Positions 9,191 through 18,077 of a DNA stretch of 64,000 nucleotides are shown here, in pieces. Numbering within the stretch: position 1 is the first letter of the stretch; every line of letters starts with the position of its first letter. Made by a program: the position numbers and the translations under genes. Below the pieces are notes generated by a model. The model was not told where the DNA came from and made no database searches. It was given only the letters and a program-made list of their open reading frames with translations. Source of the DNA: Raoultibacter massiliensis (GTDB lineage: Bacteria; Actinomycetota; Coriobacteriia; Coriobacteriales; Eggerthellaceae); the NCBI RefSeq assembly GCF_900199545.1, contig NZ_LT962670.1, positions 171,289 through 235,288 on the forward strand. Direction: 5' to 3'.

Positions 9191-9219
9191 TTGACAAACA
9201 TTAGACATAGTCTTATATT
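9191..9219 (+). promoter_or_regulatory. Strong sigma-70-type promoter
   Basis: TTGACA at 9191-9196 and TATATT at 9214-9219 are separated by exactly 17 bp. A perfect dyad TTCGAT-A-ATCGAA lies just upstream (9166-9178) and could be an operator. The predicted transcription start is near 9226. No annotated gene begins downstream on this strand for 2.3 kb, so this may drive a small RNA or peptide. Confidence 0.65.
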
Positions 9220-9237
9220 GGAGAAGGTCTGAAACAC

Positions 9238-9327
9238 ATGAAAGAGAGCCATCGTTTCCCCAAGAGATGGCTCTCTTTCATTTTCCGGTGTGCATCTGCT
9301 CTCGCAAGGTCAAAGCAGTTCGTGTGA
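9238..9327 (+). CDS. Candidate 29-residue small protein
   Basis: An ATG at 9238 follows GGAGAAGG by 10 bases and sits about 12 bases after the predicted transcription start of the strong promoter. It opens a 29-codon frame (MKESHRFPKRWLSFIFR...). The first half is the terminator-like hairpin, so the frame may be an accident and the product an RNA of about 60 nt. I recognise no family. Confidence 0.25.
   Translation: MKESHRFPKRWLSFIFRCASALARSKQFV
9241..9284 (+). terminator. Perfect stem-loop just after the 9.2-kb promoter
   Basis: AAAGAGAGCCATC (9241-9253) pairs exactly with GATGGCTCTCTTT (9266-9278), followed by CATTTT. If it terminates, the transcript from the promoter would be only about 60 nt. 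It could also serve the HemW-like gene ending 105 bp upstream. Confidence 0.65.
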
Positions 9328-9371
9328 GCATACTTTGCCTTCGTTCAATCCGACTCTGCTTAATTGCATAG

Positions 9372-9405
9372 CTGGCGGAAGCGAAGGCGCCTTCGCTTCC
9401 GCCAG
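9372..9405. repeat. Perfect 34-bp palindrome
   Basis: The sequence CTGGCGGAAGCGAAGGC is followed at once by its reverse complement. As RNA it would form a long GC-rich hairpin. It lies between the 9.2-kb transcript and the end of the minus-strand flavoprotein gene, for which it may act as a terminator, though it has no T tract. Confidence 0.7.
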
Positions 9406-9432
9406 TCTCAAATTCCAGAATGTGAGATTCCG
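9406..9432 (-). repeat. Copy of the CGGAATCT-type short repeat
   Basis: On the minus strand the sequence begins CGGAATCTCACATTCTGGAA. Related copies lie at 12805, 32786 and 63014. It directly abuts the 34-bp palindrome. Confidence 0.45.
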
Positions 9433-9494
9433 GAAGCTCGCCAGCATGCGGCGCGATGGGAGGGATACACGCCGCATGTGATGGATCTTGAGAC

Positions 9495-11420
9495 CTACAG
9501 ACCCGGAGGGCCACCGGCTGGGTTGTTCGCTGCTTCTTCGGCCATCTTCGCCAGCTTCTCGGCGTAGACGTCGGCCGCTGCCTTGTCCTCTTCGAGATGC
9601 TGCGCGATATGCTCGCCGGCAACGTAGCCCTGTGTGGTGGCGATGCCGACCGAATTGCCCGCCATGAGCGTGTGGTACTGCACCGCGTAGCGTCCGCCGC
9701 AGTCGTTGCCGCAGGCGTAGAGGCCCTTGATGATGCTGTCGTCGAGACGGCGCACCTCGAAGTTGTCGGTAACGAGCACGCCCGACATCTGCACCATGCC
9801 GCTCGAGATGCGACCCTTGTCAGTGTTGCCGGCCATGCCGAAGAACGGCGGGGTGTCGAGCGGGTTCATGAGATCGGCATCGCGGCCCCAATCGGTGTCC
9901 TTGCCTGCTGCGCACATTTCGTTGTAGTGCGCTATTTCGTCGAGCAAACCTTGCTTCGCTTCGCCCTCGTATCCGAGGATATCGGCGAGCTCCTCAAGCG
10001 TTTCCGCCGCGTACATCTTCGATTTGTTCATGCCGTAGCCGGTGAATCCGTACACTTCGAATCCGTCGGGGCCGGTCTTGTAGTTGGCGAGATCCTCTTT
10101 CACGAGATCCCATTCGCGGGCGCAGGTGGTGGAGGACATGTTGTGTTCGTAGCCTTGGTTCTGGATGTTCTCCTCCCATTTGCCGTCGGCGATCGTGCAC
10201 ATGAGCTCGCCGCGAGCGCGACGCGCCATGAAGCCGAGGCCGCCGAACTGCAGCTGTGCATCGTTGAAGAAGCGCTTGCCGTCAGGGCCGAACACGGGGT
10301 AGTTGCCGATGGCGGTGAGTCCGGGAACGCCCATGCCGTTGCCGAAGTTCATGGCTGCCCGCGGACCGGGTTCGATGACGCCGCCAGCCCAGCAGGCGAG
10401 CTTGTGGCCCATGCCGTCCTGGCCCATGCCCATGAAGCCGGAGGGGTCGGTTGTGTCGAGGCCGCTCGCCTCGGCCAGCTCGCGTACCTCGTCGTTCAGG
10501 GCGAGCACCATCTCGCCATTGCCCGAGAAGTCGCCGCAGGCAAGCAGAACGGCGTCGGCGTTGACGCGCACGTAGCCGTCGGGGCCTTTGCCGTAAGCGC
10601 CCGTCACATCGCCTTCGTCATTCTGGATGAGCACGACGGCGGTTGTGCTGTACAGCCATTCTGCGCCGTCTTTCTTCGATTCGTCGATGCTGTATTGCAG
10701 AATGGGACCCCAAGCAGGCTGGTTTTCGCCCTTGCCGAGCGTGTTATTGAAGTCGCGGTACGAGATGGTGCCGGGAAACGATGTGTAGCCGCTGTGGTTG
10801 ATAGCGACGGCGCGCCGTCCGTTGGGAAAGCTGTAGTACACGGAATACTCGTCGAGCTCTTCCTGCGGTGCGAGGGAGCGGATCCAGTCGGTAACCTCGC
10901 CGGAACGCGTTGCGTACATCTTGGCGATCGACGGCATGGAACGGCAGTACGTGCGCAGCTGCCATTCGTTCAAAACCTGCATCTCGTCGACCGCTTCCGC
11001 CCCAGTATCGAGATACGCCTGCGAGTTGACCGTGCCGCTGTCGCAGCCGATGGGCGCCCAAGTGTCTTCGGGCTGCTTTTCCATCACGACCACTTTCATG
11101 CCGAGTTCGGCCGCGCGCCGCGCCGCGCATACGCCGCTGTTGCCGCCGCCGATGACGAGCAGTTCAGTGTCGATGGTGTTCGTGACATCCGCCTCGTCGA
11201 CGGTGGGCTTTTCGCCGAGCCATGACGGATTGGCGGTTCCGTCTGCACCTGCCGCAGAGTTGTTGGTGCTTGCGGCGGCTTGTGCGGTCTCGGCGGTCGC
11301 TGTGTCGCTTGTCTTGCCGGGCGTGCATCCGGCAATCATGCCGGCTGCGGCGGCGCCGACGCCGGCGAGTGCCGCGCCCTTCAAGAACGAACGCCTTGAT
11401 ACGCCTTTGCTTGCTTCCAT
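9495..11420 (-). CDS. Tat-exported FAD-dependent reductase, probable lipoprotein
   Basis: This is a second extracytoplasmic flavoprotein of the fumarate-reductase type. The 641-residue protein starts at the ATG at 11420, which follows GAGGAGGGATCATC. It has a twin-arginine motif SRRSFLKG (residues 8-15), a lipobox-like IAGC (Cys32), an Ala/Thr linker, the FAD motif GGGNSG near residue 91 and the C-terminal GLYACGNDCGG. No haem domain or adjacent cytochrome is present, so electrons must come from another carrier. The frame could extend 21 codons upstream, but these are charged and would bury the signal. The divergent membrane LuxR gene 130 bp away is the likely regulator. The substrate is unknown. 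Confidence 0.9.
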   Translation of the reverse strand: MEASKGVSRRSFLKGAALAGVGAAAAGMIAGCTPGKTSDTATAETAQAAASTNNSAAGADGTANPSWLGEKPTVDEADVTNTIDTELLVIGGGNSGVCAARRAAELGMKVVVMEKQPEDTWAPIGCDSGTVNSQAYLDTGAEAVDEMQVLNEWQLRTYCRSMPSIAKMYATRSGEVTDWIRSLAPQEELDEYSVYYSFPNGRRAVAINHSGYTSFPGTISYRDFNNTLGKGENQPAWGPILQYSIDESKKDGAEWLYSTTAVVLIQNDEGDVTGAYGKGPDGYVRVNADAVLLACGDFSGNGEMVLALNDEVRELAEASGLDTTDPSGFMGMGQDGMGHKLACWAGGVIEPGPRAAMNFGNGMGVPGLTAIGNYPVFGPDGKRFFNDAQLQFGGLGFMARRARGELMCTIADGKWEENIQNQGYEHNMSSTTCAREWDLVKEDLANYKTGPDGFEVYGFTGYGMNKSKMYAAETLEELADILGYEGEAKQGLLDEIAHYNEMCAAGKDTDWGRDADLMNPLDTPPFFGMAGNTDKGRISSGMVQMSGVLVTDNFEVRRLDDSIIKGLYACGNDCGGRYAVQYHTLMAGNSVGIATTQGYVAGEHIAQHLEEDKAAADVYAEKLAKMAEEAANNPAGGPPGL

Positions 11421-11552
11421 GATGATCCCTCCTCGGGGTTCGTCGTGTCTGTCGTCCGATTCCTTCGTTTCGGACGGGCTCACCCTACCAGCGCACGCCT
11501 TACCAAAAACGGGTGGTTTTGCCCTATACTGCTTCCTAGGGAGGAAAAACGC

Positions 11553-13085
11553 ATGGATGAGGCTCGCGACAAAGAGACGAAATACGGGCAGCGCATCGCG
11601 ATGATCTGCGCAAATCCTCTGACGATCGGTTTCTCCCTCTTTCTCGTGTGGCAGAACGCCTCGCTTTCCTTTCTGTTCCCCAGTTCTTCGGGCCGGGTCG
11701 TCTCGCCGCTTTTCGTCGGCAGCCTGAGCGTGGCGCTTCTTCTCGCGCTGTGCTTTGTAAGCTACAAGCGCGATGCGGGTACGTTCACGCCCGCATGGTC
11801 GATCGGCCTTTCGTTCATCGCCACGGTTGCCGGATGCGTTGCATGCGTGCTTGTGGCCCAGACGCTTTTGCCGCTTTGGGGCATCTACGTTGCGGCGGCG
11901 GTGCTCGGGTTCTCCGCGGCAACCGTTGTCTTCGTGTGGGCGACCGCGTTCGCCGAGCGCTCGTCAAGCGATGTTCTCATCGGCGTGTGCTGTGCGTTCT
12001 TTGTTGCAAGTGTTGTGGATTACCTTGCTATGAACAGCGGCTACTTCACCATTCCGGTGATTGTGGTGGCGTGCGGCATCGGCTCTTGGGTGTGCTATAT
12101 GCTCGCCGTGCGTTCGAAGCCGCTCGACGAGCGCCCGTTGCTCGTGCGTCCATCGAACACTAAGGAGTTCATCAAGCTGGGCATCGGTTTGGCCGTCTTC
12201 GCCGTTGCCCTCGGCATCGTAGCGGGCACGACTGCCGATGTTGCGACCGAAGAGTCCATGCGCGATCTCAACGAGAATGCCGCACTGGCTTCGATCGTCG
12301 TTTCGCTCGTGTGCTTTGTCGCTTCGGTTGCGCTTCGCTCTCGCATCGAGCCGACGACGCTCGTCAAGGTGTTCGCGTCGTGCCTCGTTGTCGTGATACT
12401 GCTCAACATCGTCAACCTCGATCATGCCGATGTTTGGTTGTCGCTCACGATCTTCTCGTGGACGTTTCTTCGGCTGTGCGTATTCCTTGTGCTCGTCAAC
12501 ATCGATCGCTGCCGCATCGTGAGCTTGCCGATGCTCTTCCCTGCAGTGTGGACCGTGCTCTGGGTGGGCTACGCGGGAGGCGTGTTCACGGGGCAGAACA
12601 TCCTGCCGTTGGCTGGGGGTGGCACGCAGGCGATGCTGAACAGCGTCGTGCTGGTTGCCGTGCTCGTGGTGTTCGGGGCTATTCTGCTTGTGGGAAATCG
12701 CGTGACCATGAGAATGGGCTTTTCCGGGGACGATGCCGCTTTGGCGCCGGGTGCGCCGGGTGCGTCGAACGGCGATGTTTCACGTGAAACATCTGTTCGT
12801 ATTTCGGAATCTGACATCCCCGATTCTGAAGTGGGAAAGCGGGAGGCCGTTCAAGAACGGGAGACGCTCGAAGATCGGTGCGCCCGCATTGCTGCAACGC
12901 ATCAGCTTTCGGCGCGCGAGGCCGAAGTGCTCGTATATCTTGCTCAGGGTCATACGCGCGCGAGCATCGCAAAGAGGCTCTTCGTATCCGAAAACACGAT
13001 TCGGGAGCATGTGAAGAACATCTACAAGAAACTCTACATCCATTCGCGCCAGCAACTTATCGACATGGTGGACGCTCGTCGCTGA
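11553..13085 (+). CDS. Membrane-bound LuxR-family regulator (second)
   Basis: About 12 transmembrane segments (residues ~20-385) precede a C-terminal LuxR helix-turn-helix (LSAREAEVLVYLAQG, then SENTIREHVKNIYKKLYIHS). The ATG at 11553 follows GGAGGAAAAACGC. A TATACT box lies 22 bp before the start codon, with TTACCA 19 bp further up. It is divergent from the flavoprotein gene at 9495-11420, its presumed target. The linker between membrane and HTH parts contains a perfect parS site read as VSRET and, 13 bases later, a copy of the CGGAATCT repeat read as SDIPDSE, so two repeats have been absorbed into the coding sequence. Confidence 0.9.
   Translation: MDEARDKETKYGQRIAMICANPLTIGFSLFLVWQNASLSFLFPSSSGRVVSPLFVGSLSVALLLALCFVSYKRDAGTFTPAWSIGLSFIATVAGCVACVLVAQTLLPLWGIYVAAAVLGFSAATVVFVWATAFAERSSSDVLIGVCCAFFVASVVDYLAMNSGYFTIPVIVVACGIGSWVCYMLAVRSKPLDERPLLVRPSNTKEFIKLGIGLAVFAVALGIVAGTTADVATEESMRDLNENAALASIVVSLVCFVASVALRSRIEPTTLVKVFASCLVVVILLNIVNLDHADVWLSLTIFSWTFLRLCVFLVLVNIDRCRIVSLPMLFPAVWTVLWVGYAGGVFTGQNILPLAGGGTQAMLNSVVLVAVLVVFGAILLVGNRVTMRMGFSGDDAALAPGAPGASNGDVSRETSVRISESDIPDSEVGKREAVQERETLEDRCARIAATHQLSAREAEVLVYLAQGHTRASIAKRLFVSENTIREHVKNIYKKLYIHSRQQLIDMVDARR
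12776..12791. promoter_or_regulatory. Perfect parS palindrome inside a LuxR gene
   Basis: TGTTTCACGTGAAACA matches the ParB-binding consensus exactly. It encodes VSRET in the linker of the LuxR regulator. Confidence 0.8.
12805..12830 (+). repeat. Copy of the CGGAATCT-type short repeat in coding sequence
   Basis: CGGAATCTGACATCCCCGAT, followed by TCTGAA, lies 13 bp after the parS site. Related copies are at 9406, 32786 and 63014. Confidence 0.45.
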
Positions 13086-13158
13086 TCGGGCGTTCGCGCC
13101 TCGCCCGCCCGCGCGCTATACTGACGCAAACGGGAACGAGCACCGAAGCGAGGCGATC

Positions 13159-14448
13159 ATGGATTACGTGCTTTCAAACTGCAACCTGTTCGATGGAACG
13201 TCGACTGAAGCAAACTTGCGCGAAGGCGTCGATATCTACGTGAAGGACGGCGTGATCTCGGCCGTGGTCGATCACGGCGATGCGGAGCCGGGCTACCAGC
13301 GCATCGACTGCACGGGAAAGTACGCGATACCCGGGCTTATCAACCTGCATGTGCACCTGTTCGGAACTGGCAAGCCGAGCAAGACGCTTTCGGGCGGCGG
13401 CAGTGCGCAGACGCTTATCAAGATTACGAAGACGGCGCTCGGCGCGAAAGTGCTCGACTCGATGGTGAAATCGGGTGCGCAAGCCCAGCTTGCTTCAGGT
13501 GTGACCACCGTGCGCGCAGTGGGCGATTTCCATTGGTCCGACGTGCGTCTGCGCGATCGCATCAACGCGGGCATTGTGCGGGGGCCGCGCCTGCTCGTAT
13601 CGGGACCGGCTATTACGGTTCCCGGAGGGCATGGCGACGGCACTTTCGCCGTGACGGCAACCGACCCCGACGATCTGCGCGCGCTCGTGCGCAGCCACAA
13701 AGAGCATGGAGTCGATTTCATCAAGATATGCGTGACGGGCGGCGTAATGGATGCCAAGGTGAAAGGCGAGCCCGGCGAACTCAAGATGAGCCTCGAGCAG
13801 ACGGCGGCGGTGTGCGATGAGGCGCATGAACTCGGCTTCTACGTGGCAAGCCATACCGAAAGCACCGAAGGCGTGCGTGTGGCACTTGGAGGCGGTGTGG
13901 ATACCGTCGAGCACGGCGCGCCTGCAACTTCTGAGACAACCGAGCTGTACAAGAAAGCCGGCGCGGCCGACATCTGCACCATCTCGCCGGCGATTCCCCT
14001 GTGCAAGCTCGATCCGTCCGTGACGCTCATGAACGAATTCACCCAGTTCAATGCAAATGTTGTGTTCGAGGGGATCGTGCAAGGCGCGCGCGACGCGCTG
14101 GAAGCGGGGGTGCCGGTGGGGCTTGGCACCGATTCGAGCTGTCCGTTCGTCACCCAATACGACATGTGGCGCGAGGTGTGCTACTTCGCAAAATACGTTG
14201 GAGTGTCGCCGGCCTATGCGATCCATACGGCGACGCTTTTGAATGCGCGCATTGCGGGAATCGAAGAGGAGACGGGAAGCATCGAAGCGGGCAAATGCGC
14301 CGATATCTCGCTTTACGATGCCAATCCGCTCGACGACCTTGCCGTGCTGCGCGCGCCGAGCATGGTGGTTGCCCGCGGCCTTTTGCTCGAGCATCCGACC
14401 GTCAAGCGCATTTCGCTTGTCGATGCAGAGCTCGATAAGCTGCTGTAG
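13159..14448 (+). CDS. Amidohydrolase-family metal-dependent hydrolase
   Basis: The 429-residue protein is a cytosolic TIM-barrel amidohydrolase. Metal-site motifs are visible in order: HVHLFG (HxH after the first strand), the FIKI lysine, the SHTES and EHGAP histidines, and the GTDSS aspartate. It is closest in layout to imidazolonepropionase/prolidase-like members that hydrolyse cyclic amides or N-acyl amino acids; the substrate cannot be read from sequence. It lies 73 bp after the LuxR gene, with a TATACT box in the gap, so it probably has its own promoter. Confidence 0.88.
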   Translation: MDYVLSNCNLFDGTSTEANLREGVDIYVKDGVISAVVDHGDAEPGYQRIDCTGKYAIPGLINLHVHLFGTGKPSKTLSGGGSAQTLIKITKTALGAKVLDSMVKSGAQAQLASGVTTVRAVGDFHWSDVRLRDRINAGIVRGPRLLVSGPAITVPGGHGDGTFAVTATDPDDLRALVRSHKEHGVDFIKICVTGGVMDAKVKGEPGELKMSLEQTAAVCDEAHELGFYVASHTESTEGVRVALGGGVDTVEHGAPATSETTELYKKAGAADICTISPAIPLCKLDPSVTLMNEFTQFNANVVFEGIVQGARDALEAGVPVGLGTDSSCPFVTQYDMWREVCYFAKYVGVSPAYAIHTATLLNARIAGIEEETGSIEAGKCADISLYDANPLDDLAVLRAPSMVVARGLLLEHPTVKRISLVDAELDKLL

Positions 14449-14723
14449 GGCACGGGGGCATCGGGATGCCTTCGCGAGCGCCGCACCTGACTCGTCCGGA
14501 CTGTCCGCGCCGAGCACGGGTTTTGTGCGTGAAGAGGGCGTTACCCCGTCTGCCCGCGAAATAGATTTAGATTGCCGTTGGTGCACAGGCGTCGGTCGTT
14601 GGTGCAAGCGTCGGGATGGCGGTGCCAGACGTTCGCGTGCGTTAACTGCCTCCTCTAGAGAAAGCCTTTGGGCGACGTGCGAGCTTTGCCGAAGGCAGGC
14701 TGGCGCGGCACGCGGAAGGCCTC

Positions 14724-14915
14724 AATCTGCACAGAAATTGCCAGATTCATACATGTGGGAGCCCGGCAGAAGCCCCGACCATGCCCGCTGCCGCGCAGCA
14801 GGGCCATCTGCAGGCTTGCGAGCTGGGAGAATGCCCGCTCGATTTTCGACAGGGGCACCCAATGCAGCCCGCCCGCATGTTCGCATGTATGAATCTGGCA
14901 AAAATTGTGCAGATT
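14724..14915. repeat. Inverted-repeat-bounded element, copy B
   Basis: The arms AATCTGCACA...TGCCAGATTCATACATG at 14724-14755 and its reverse complement at 14884-14915 are 32 bp each and differ at four adjacent positions. They enclose 128 bp unrelated to copy A at 3440-3613. The element lies in a 935-bp gap between the amidohydrolase and cydA. I see no gene in the rest of that gap; its last ~250 bp are AT-richer and must hold the cydAB promoter. Confidence 0.8.
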
Positions 14916-15383
14916 AAGGCGCTACCTGTTTTTGCCACCTGGGCGATGTCGCCGCTATTGACGATGCCGCTGCCGCTGCCGATGGCGTTGCCAAGCCGTC
15001 GCTACTGTCGATGCTGCCGCATTCTCCTGCGTGGGAAAAGGCGTTTTCCATGAGAATGTGCCTTCAATCAAGATCACGATTAGGTAACAGCCCCGTTACC
15101 GCATCGTTTCCAACGAAATTCCTGATGGGGAACGCTCTTTTTCAGGGCGTACCATGAATTCGAATCTGTCGCTTTGCGGAAAACCGCTGCAAAGTATCCT
15201 AAATGGTATAAAAAAAGTATCATTTACAAACACAAGCGATGGTTTCGGTGCTAGAATGACGTCAAAGTTTCCAAGGGGAAACGCCGCTGTGTTATGTCGC
15301 TAGCGCGTTGGGAGCAGGTCAGACATCTCTTCGTGCAGCTGACGGAAAGCGGGTTAGACGCTTGAGTAAAAAGGGGGTGTGCG

Positions 15384-16862
15384 ATGGAGATCTTTTCTGA
15401 TCCGACAATGTTGGCAAGAATACAGTTTTACCTGACAGCCGGGTACCACTTCTTCTTTGTGCCGCTGTCCATCGGAATTGCATTGATCCTAGCCATCAAC
15501 GAGACAAGGTACTTCCGGTCTCGCAGCGAAAAGGATGCTGCGGCGGCCAAGTTCTGGGTGAAGATTTTCACCGCGACGTTTGTGGTCGGCGTGGCCACAG
15601 GCATCACGATGGAATTCTCCTTCGGAACCAACTGGGCAGACTATGCCCGCTTCGTCGGCGATATCTTCGGTGCGCCGCTTGCGGCAGAAGCGCTTTTGGC
15701 CTTCTTCCTCGAGTCGGTGTTCCTCGGCGTGCTGCTGTTCGGCCGCGATAAGGTTTCGCCGAAGTTCTATCTGGTATCTTCGTGGCTCGTGTTCATCGGG
15801 TCGGCGCTCTCTGCGCTGTGGATCCTGATCGCGAATTCGTGGATGCAGACGCCTGCGGGTGCCGAGTTGAACGCCGATGGGACGCGTGCGGTTATCACCG
15901 ATTTCTTCGCGGCAGCGTTCAATCCGTCGACGATTCCCCGCTATACGCACACGGTCGACGCGCTCATCATCATGGGGGCGTTTTTTGCCATTGCCGTTGC
16001 GGCGTACTACCTGCGCAAAGGCAAGCATACCGATTTCGCCATGAAGACGATGAAAATCGGCGCGGCGGTCGGCATCGTGTCGAGCTGCCTCATGCTTGCG
16101 TTCGCGCACTCTGCCGCCGTCGTGGTTGCCGAAGAGCAGCCCACCAAGCTTGCCATGATGGAGGGCATGTACGAATCGGAGGTTCCGCCGCTCTACGCGT
16201 TCGGTTGGGTCGACGAGGAGTCGGGCGAGGTGCTGACCCCGTTCTACATTCCCGGTGGCACGAGCTTCTTGGCTACGGGCACCTGGGACACCGAGTTTTT
16301 GGGGCTGAACGATCTCGCCGAGACCGAGCAATATGCTGACCTCGACGTCGATTCGCTGCCGGTGAACGCCGTGTTCCAGAGCTACCACATCATGGTTGCC
16401 ATGTACGGCCTCATCATGGTGTGCGTGATCCTCGCACTTGTGTTCTCGTTCCGAAAGGGAAAAATCAGGAACATGCGCTGGCTGCAAACGCTGCTGCTCA
16501 TCTCTCCGGTGTTCCCGTTCATCGCGATTCAAACGGGTTGGTTCACCACCGAAGTGGGACGTCAGCCGTGGGTTGTCTATCCGTCTGCGACGGGCCCCGA
16601 CGGCATAAGTCTGCTCACGGCGAGCGGTGTATCGCAATCGGTTTCGTCGGTTGAGATACTGGTGACGCTGCTGCTGTTCGTGCTCGTGTACGCGTTTATC
16701 GCCGTGGCGTGGGTTCGCATCGTGATGCACTTCATCAAGCAGGGTCCCGTGCTGACTCCTGCGGGCGTCGGCATTCTCGGCGCTGAAGACGATTCCGATG
16801 CTGCGGCTGCAACGACGCAGGCTGGCGACGGCAAAGCTTCGAAGGCGAAAGGTGGTGAGTAG
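15384..16862 (+). CDS. cydA: Cytochrome bd quinol oxidase subunit I
   Basis: CydA carries the three haems and the quinol site of the cytochrome bd oxidase, which reduces O2 to water with very high affinity. The 492-residue protein has the haem-ligand His22 (TAGYHFFFVPLSIG), the EFSFGTNW and AFFLESVFLG helices, a TIPRYTHTVDAL helix with another haem His, and the GRQPW motif. The start follows GGGGGTGTGCG closely. In an otherwise anaerobic gene set it probably serves oxygen removal. cydB follows two bases after the stop; no cydCD genes are seen. Confidence 0.97.
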   Translation: MEIFSDPTMLARIQFYLTAGYHFFFVPLSIGIALILAINETRYFRSRSEKDAAAAKFWVKIFTATFVVGVATGITMEFSFGTNWADYARFVGDIFGAPLAAEALLAFFLESVFLGVLLFGRDKVSPKFYLVSSWLVFIGSALSALWILIANSWMQTPAGAELNADGTRAVITDFFAAAFNPSTIPRYTHTVDALIIMGAFFAIAVAAYYLRKGKHTDFAMKTMKIGAAVGIVSSCLMLAFAHSAAVVVAEEQPTKLAMMEGMYESEVPPLYAFGWVDEESGEVLTPFYIPGGTSFLATGTWDTEFLGLNDLAETEQYADLDVDSLPVNAVFQSYHIMVAMYGLIMVCVILALVFSFRKGKIRNMRWLQTLLLISPVFPFIAIQTGWFTTEVGRQPWVVYPSATGPDGISLLTASGVSQSVSSVEILVTLLLFVLVYAFIAVAWVRIVMHFIKQGPVLTPAGVGILGAEDDSDAAAATTQAGDGKASKAKGGE

Positions 16863-16864
16863 TC

Positions 16865-17899
16865 GTGGAAATGACATTCTTCCAAGTTCTCTGGTTCATT
16901 CTGATCTTCGTTCTCATCGGCGGCTACTTCGTGCTCGATGGCTTCGATCTGGGTGCGGGCGCCCTGTATCCGTTCGTCGCCAAAAACGATAAGGAAAAGG
17001 CGATCGTGCGCAGGAGCATCGGTCCTGTATGGGACGGCAACGAAGTTTGGCTCCTCACCGCGGGCGGCGCTCTATTCGCGGCGTTCGCTCCCGCGTACGC
17101 GACGACGTTCTCGGGTTTCTACCTGGCCATTATGCTTGTGCTATTCAGCCTGATCGTGCGTGCGGTTTCGGTTGAGTTCCGCGGATACGATCCGAAGTGG
17201 GGCGGTGTGTGGGACAAGCTGTTCTTCATCGGCTCGGCGCTTCCGTCGCTTTTGTTCGGCGTTGCGGTCGGCAACATCTACGCGGGTATTCCGATGAGCG
17301 CGAACGGCGACTACATCGGCATTCCGCTGCTCGGTCTTATCACGCCGTTCACGTTGCTCACGGGTCTGCTGGGGCTTTCGATGTTCCTCGCGCAGGGAGC
17401 CACGTGGCTCGCGCTCAAATCGCCGAAGCCCTCGGCGTTGCGCGACCGCGCGGTGAAGGCTGCCTTCCCGATTCAGATTGCGGCGCTCGCGCTGTTTGTG
17501 ATCGTGTCGATCTACGGCCACTTCATCATCCAGCCTGCGATGGCTCCCGAGCTCACGGTGCTGCGCTTCCTGTTTGCGGCGATCGTGCTTGTCGGGATCG
17601 TCGGTTCCATGATCATGATGAGGAAGGGTTCCGATTTGTGGGCGTTTCTCTGCCAGTCGGTCGGCGCGTTCTTCCTCGTGGCTCTGCTTGCCGCATCGAT
17701 GTTCCCGAACTTCGTGGTGGCATCGCCTGACAGCATCGGGCCTTCGATCACGCTCATGAGCGCAGCGGGTTCCGAGCTTGCTCTCATGTGGATGACCATC
17801 ATCACGTGCGTCGGTCTGCCGCTCGTGCTCATCTACCATGTCATCATCTACCGCACGTTCCGCGGGCGCGTGAAGGACGAGGACCTGGGGCACTACTAG
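16865..17899 (+). CDS. cydB: Cytochrome bd quinol oxidase subunit II
   Basis: CydB is the membrane partner that stabilises the haems of CydA. The 344-residue protein shows the family N-terminus (LIGGYFVLDGFDLGAGALYP) and GPVWDGNEVWL, with eight or nine predicted membrane helices. The GTG at 16865 overlaps the end of an AAAGGTGGTGAG ribosome site in cydA; an ATG six bases further in is possible. It is translationally linked to cydA. Confidence 0.97.
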   Translation: MEMTFFQVLWFILIFVLIGGYFVLDGFDLGAGALYPFVAKNDKEKAIVRRSIGPVWDGNEVWLLTAGGALFAAFAPAYATTFSGFYLAIMLVLFSLIVRAVSVEFRGYDPKWGGVWDKLFFIGSALPSLLFGVAVGNIYAGIPMSANGDYIGIPLLGLITPFTLLTGLLGLSMFLAQGATWLALKSPKPSALRDRAVKAAFPIQIAALALFVIVSIYGHFIIQPAMAPELTVLRFLFAAIVLVGIVGSMIMMRKGSDLWAFLCQSVGAFFLVALLAASMFPNFVVASPDSIGPSITLMSAAGSELALMWMTIITCVGLPLVLIYHVIIYRTFRGRVKDEDLGHY

Positions 17900-17943
17900 G
17901 GACGCAGCCGAAAGGCGATAGCGTTTCAGCATGGCTGACAAGT

Positions 17944-17973
17944 AGGAGCCGCCTTCGATTGGAGGCGGCTCCT
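17944..17973 (+). terminator. Terminator after cydAB
   Basis: AGGAGCCGCCT pairs perfectly with AGGCGGCTCCT around an 8-base loop, 45 bp after the cydB stop. It may also serve the MFS gene converging from the other strand. Confidence 0.7.
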
Positions 17974-18077
17974 CTGTCGTGCATGCTCAATACGACTTGC
18001 ATCCGGTTGCATGGTTGGCGTCATTGCCATTTGGCGCTTTGCGCGGCTGTGTGCGCGAGCGTTTTAGCGCAAACCCA

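Noticed and set aside
15205..15260. Exact promoter boxes for cydAB
   Set aside because: Several TATAAA/TAGAAT-like hexamers occur, but none has a -35 at proper spacing; I left the promoter unassigned.
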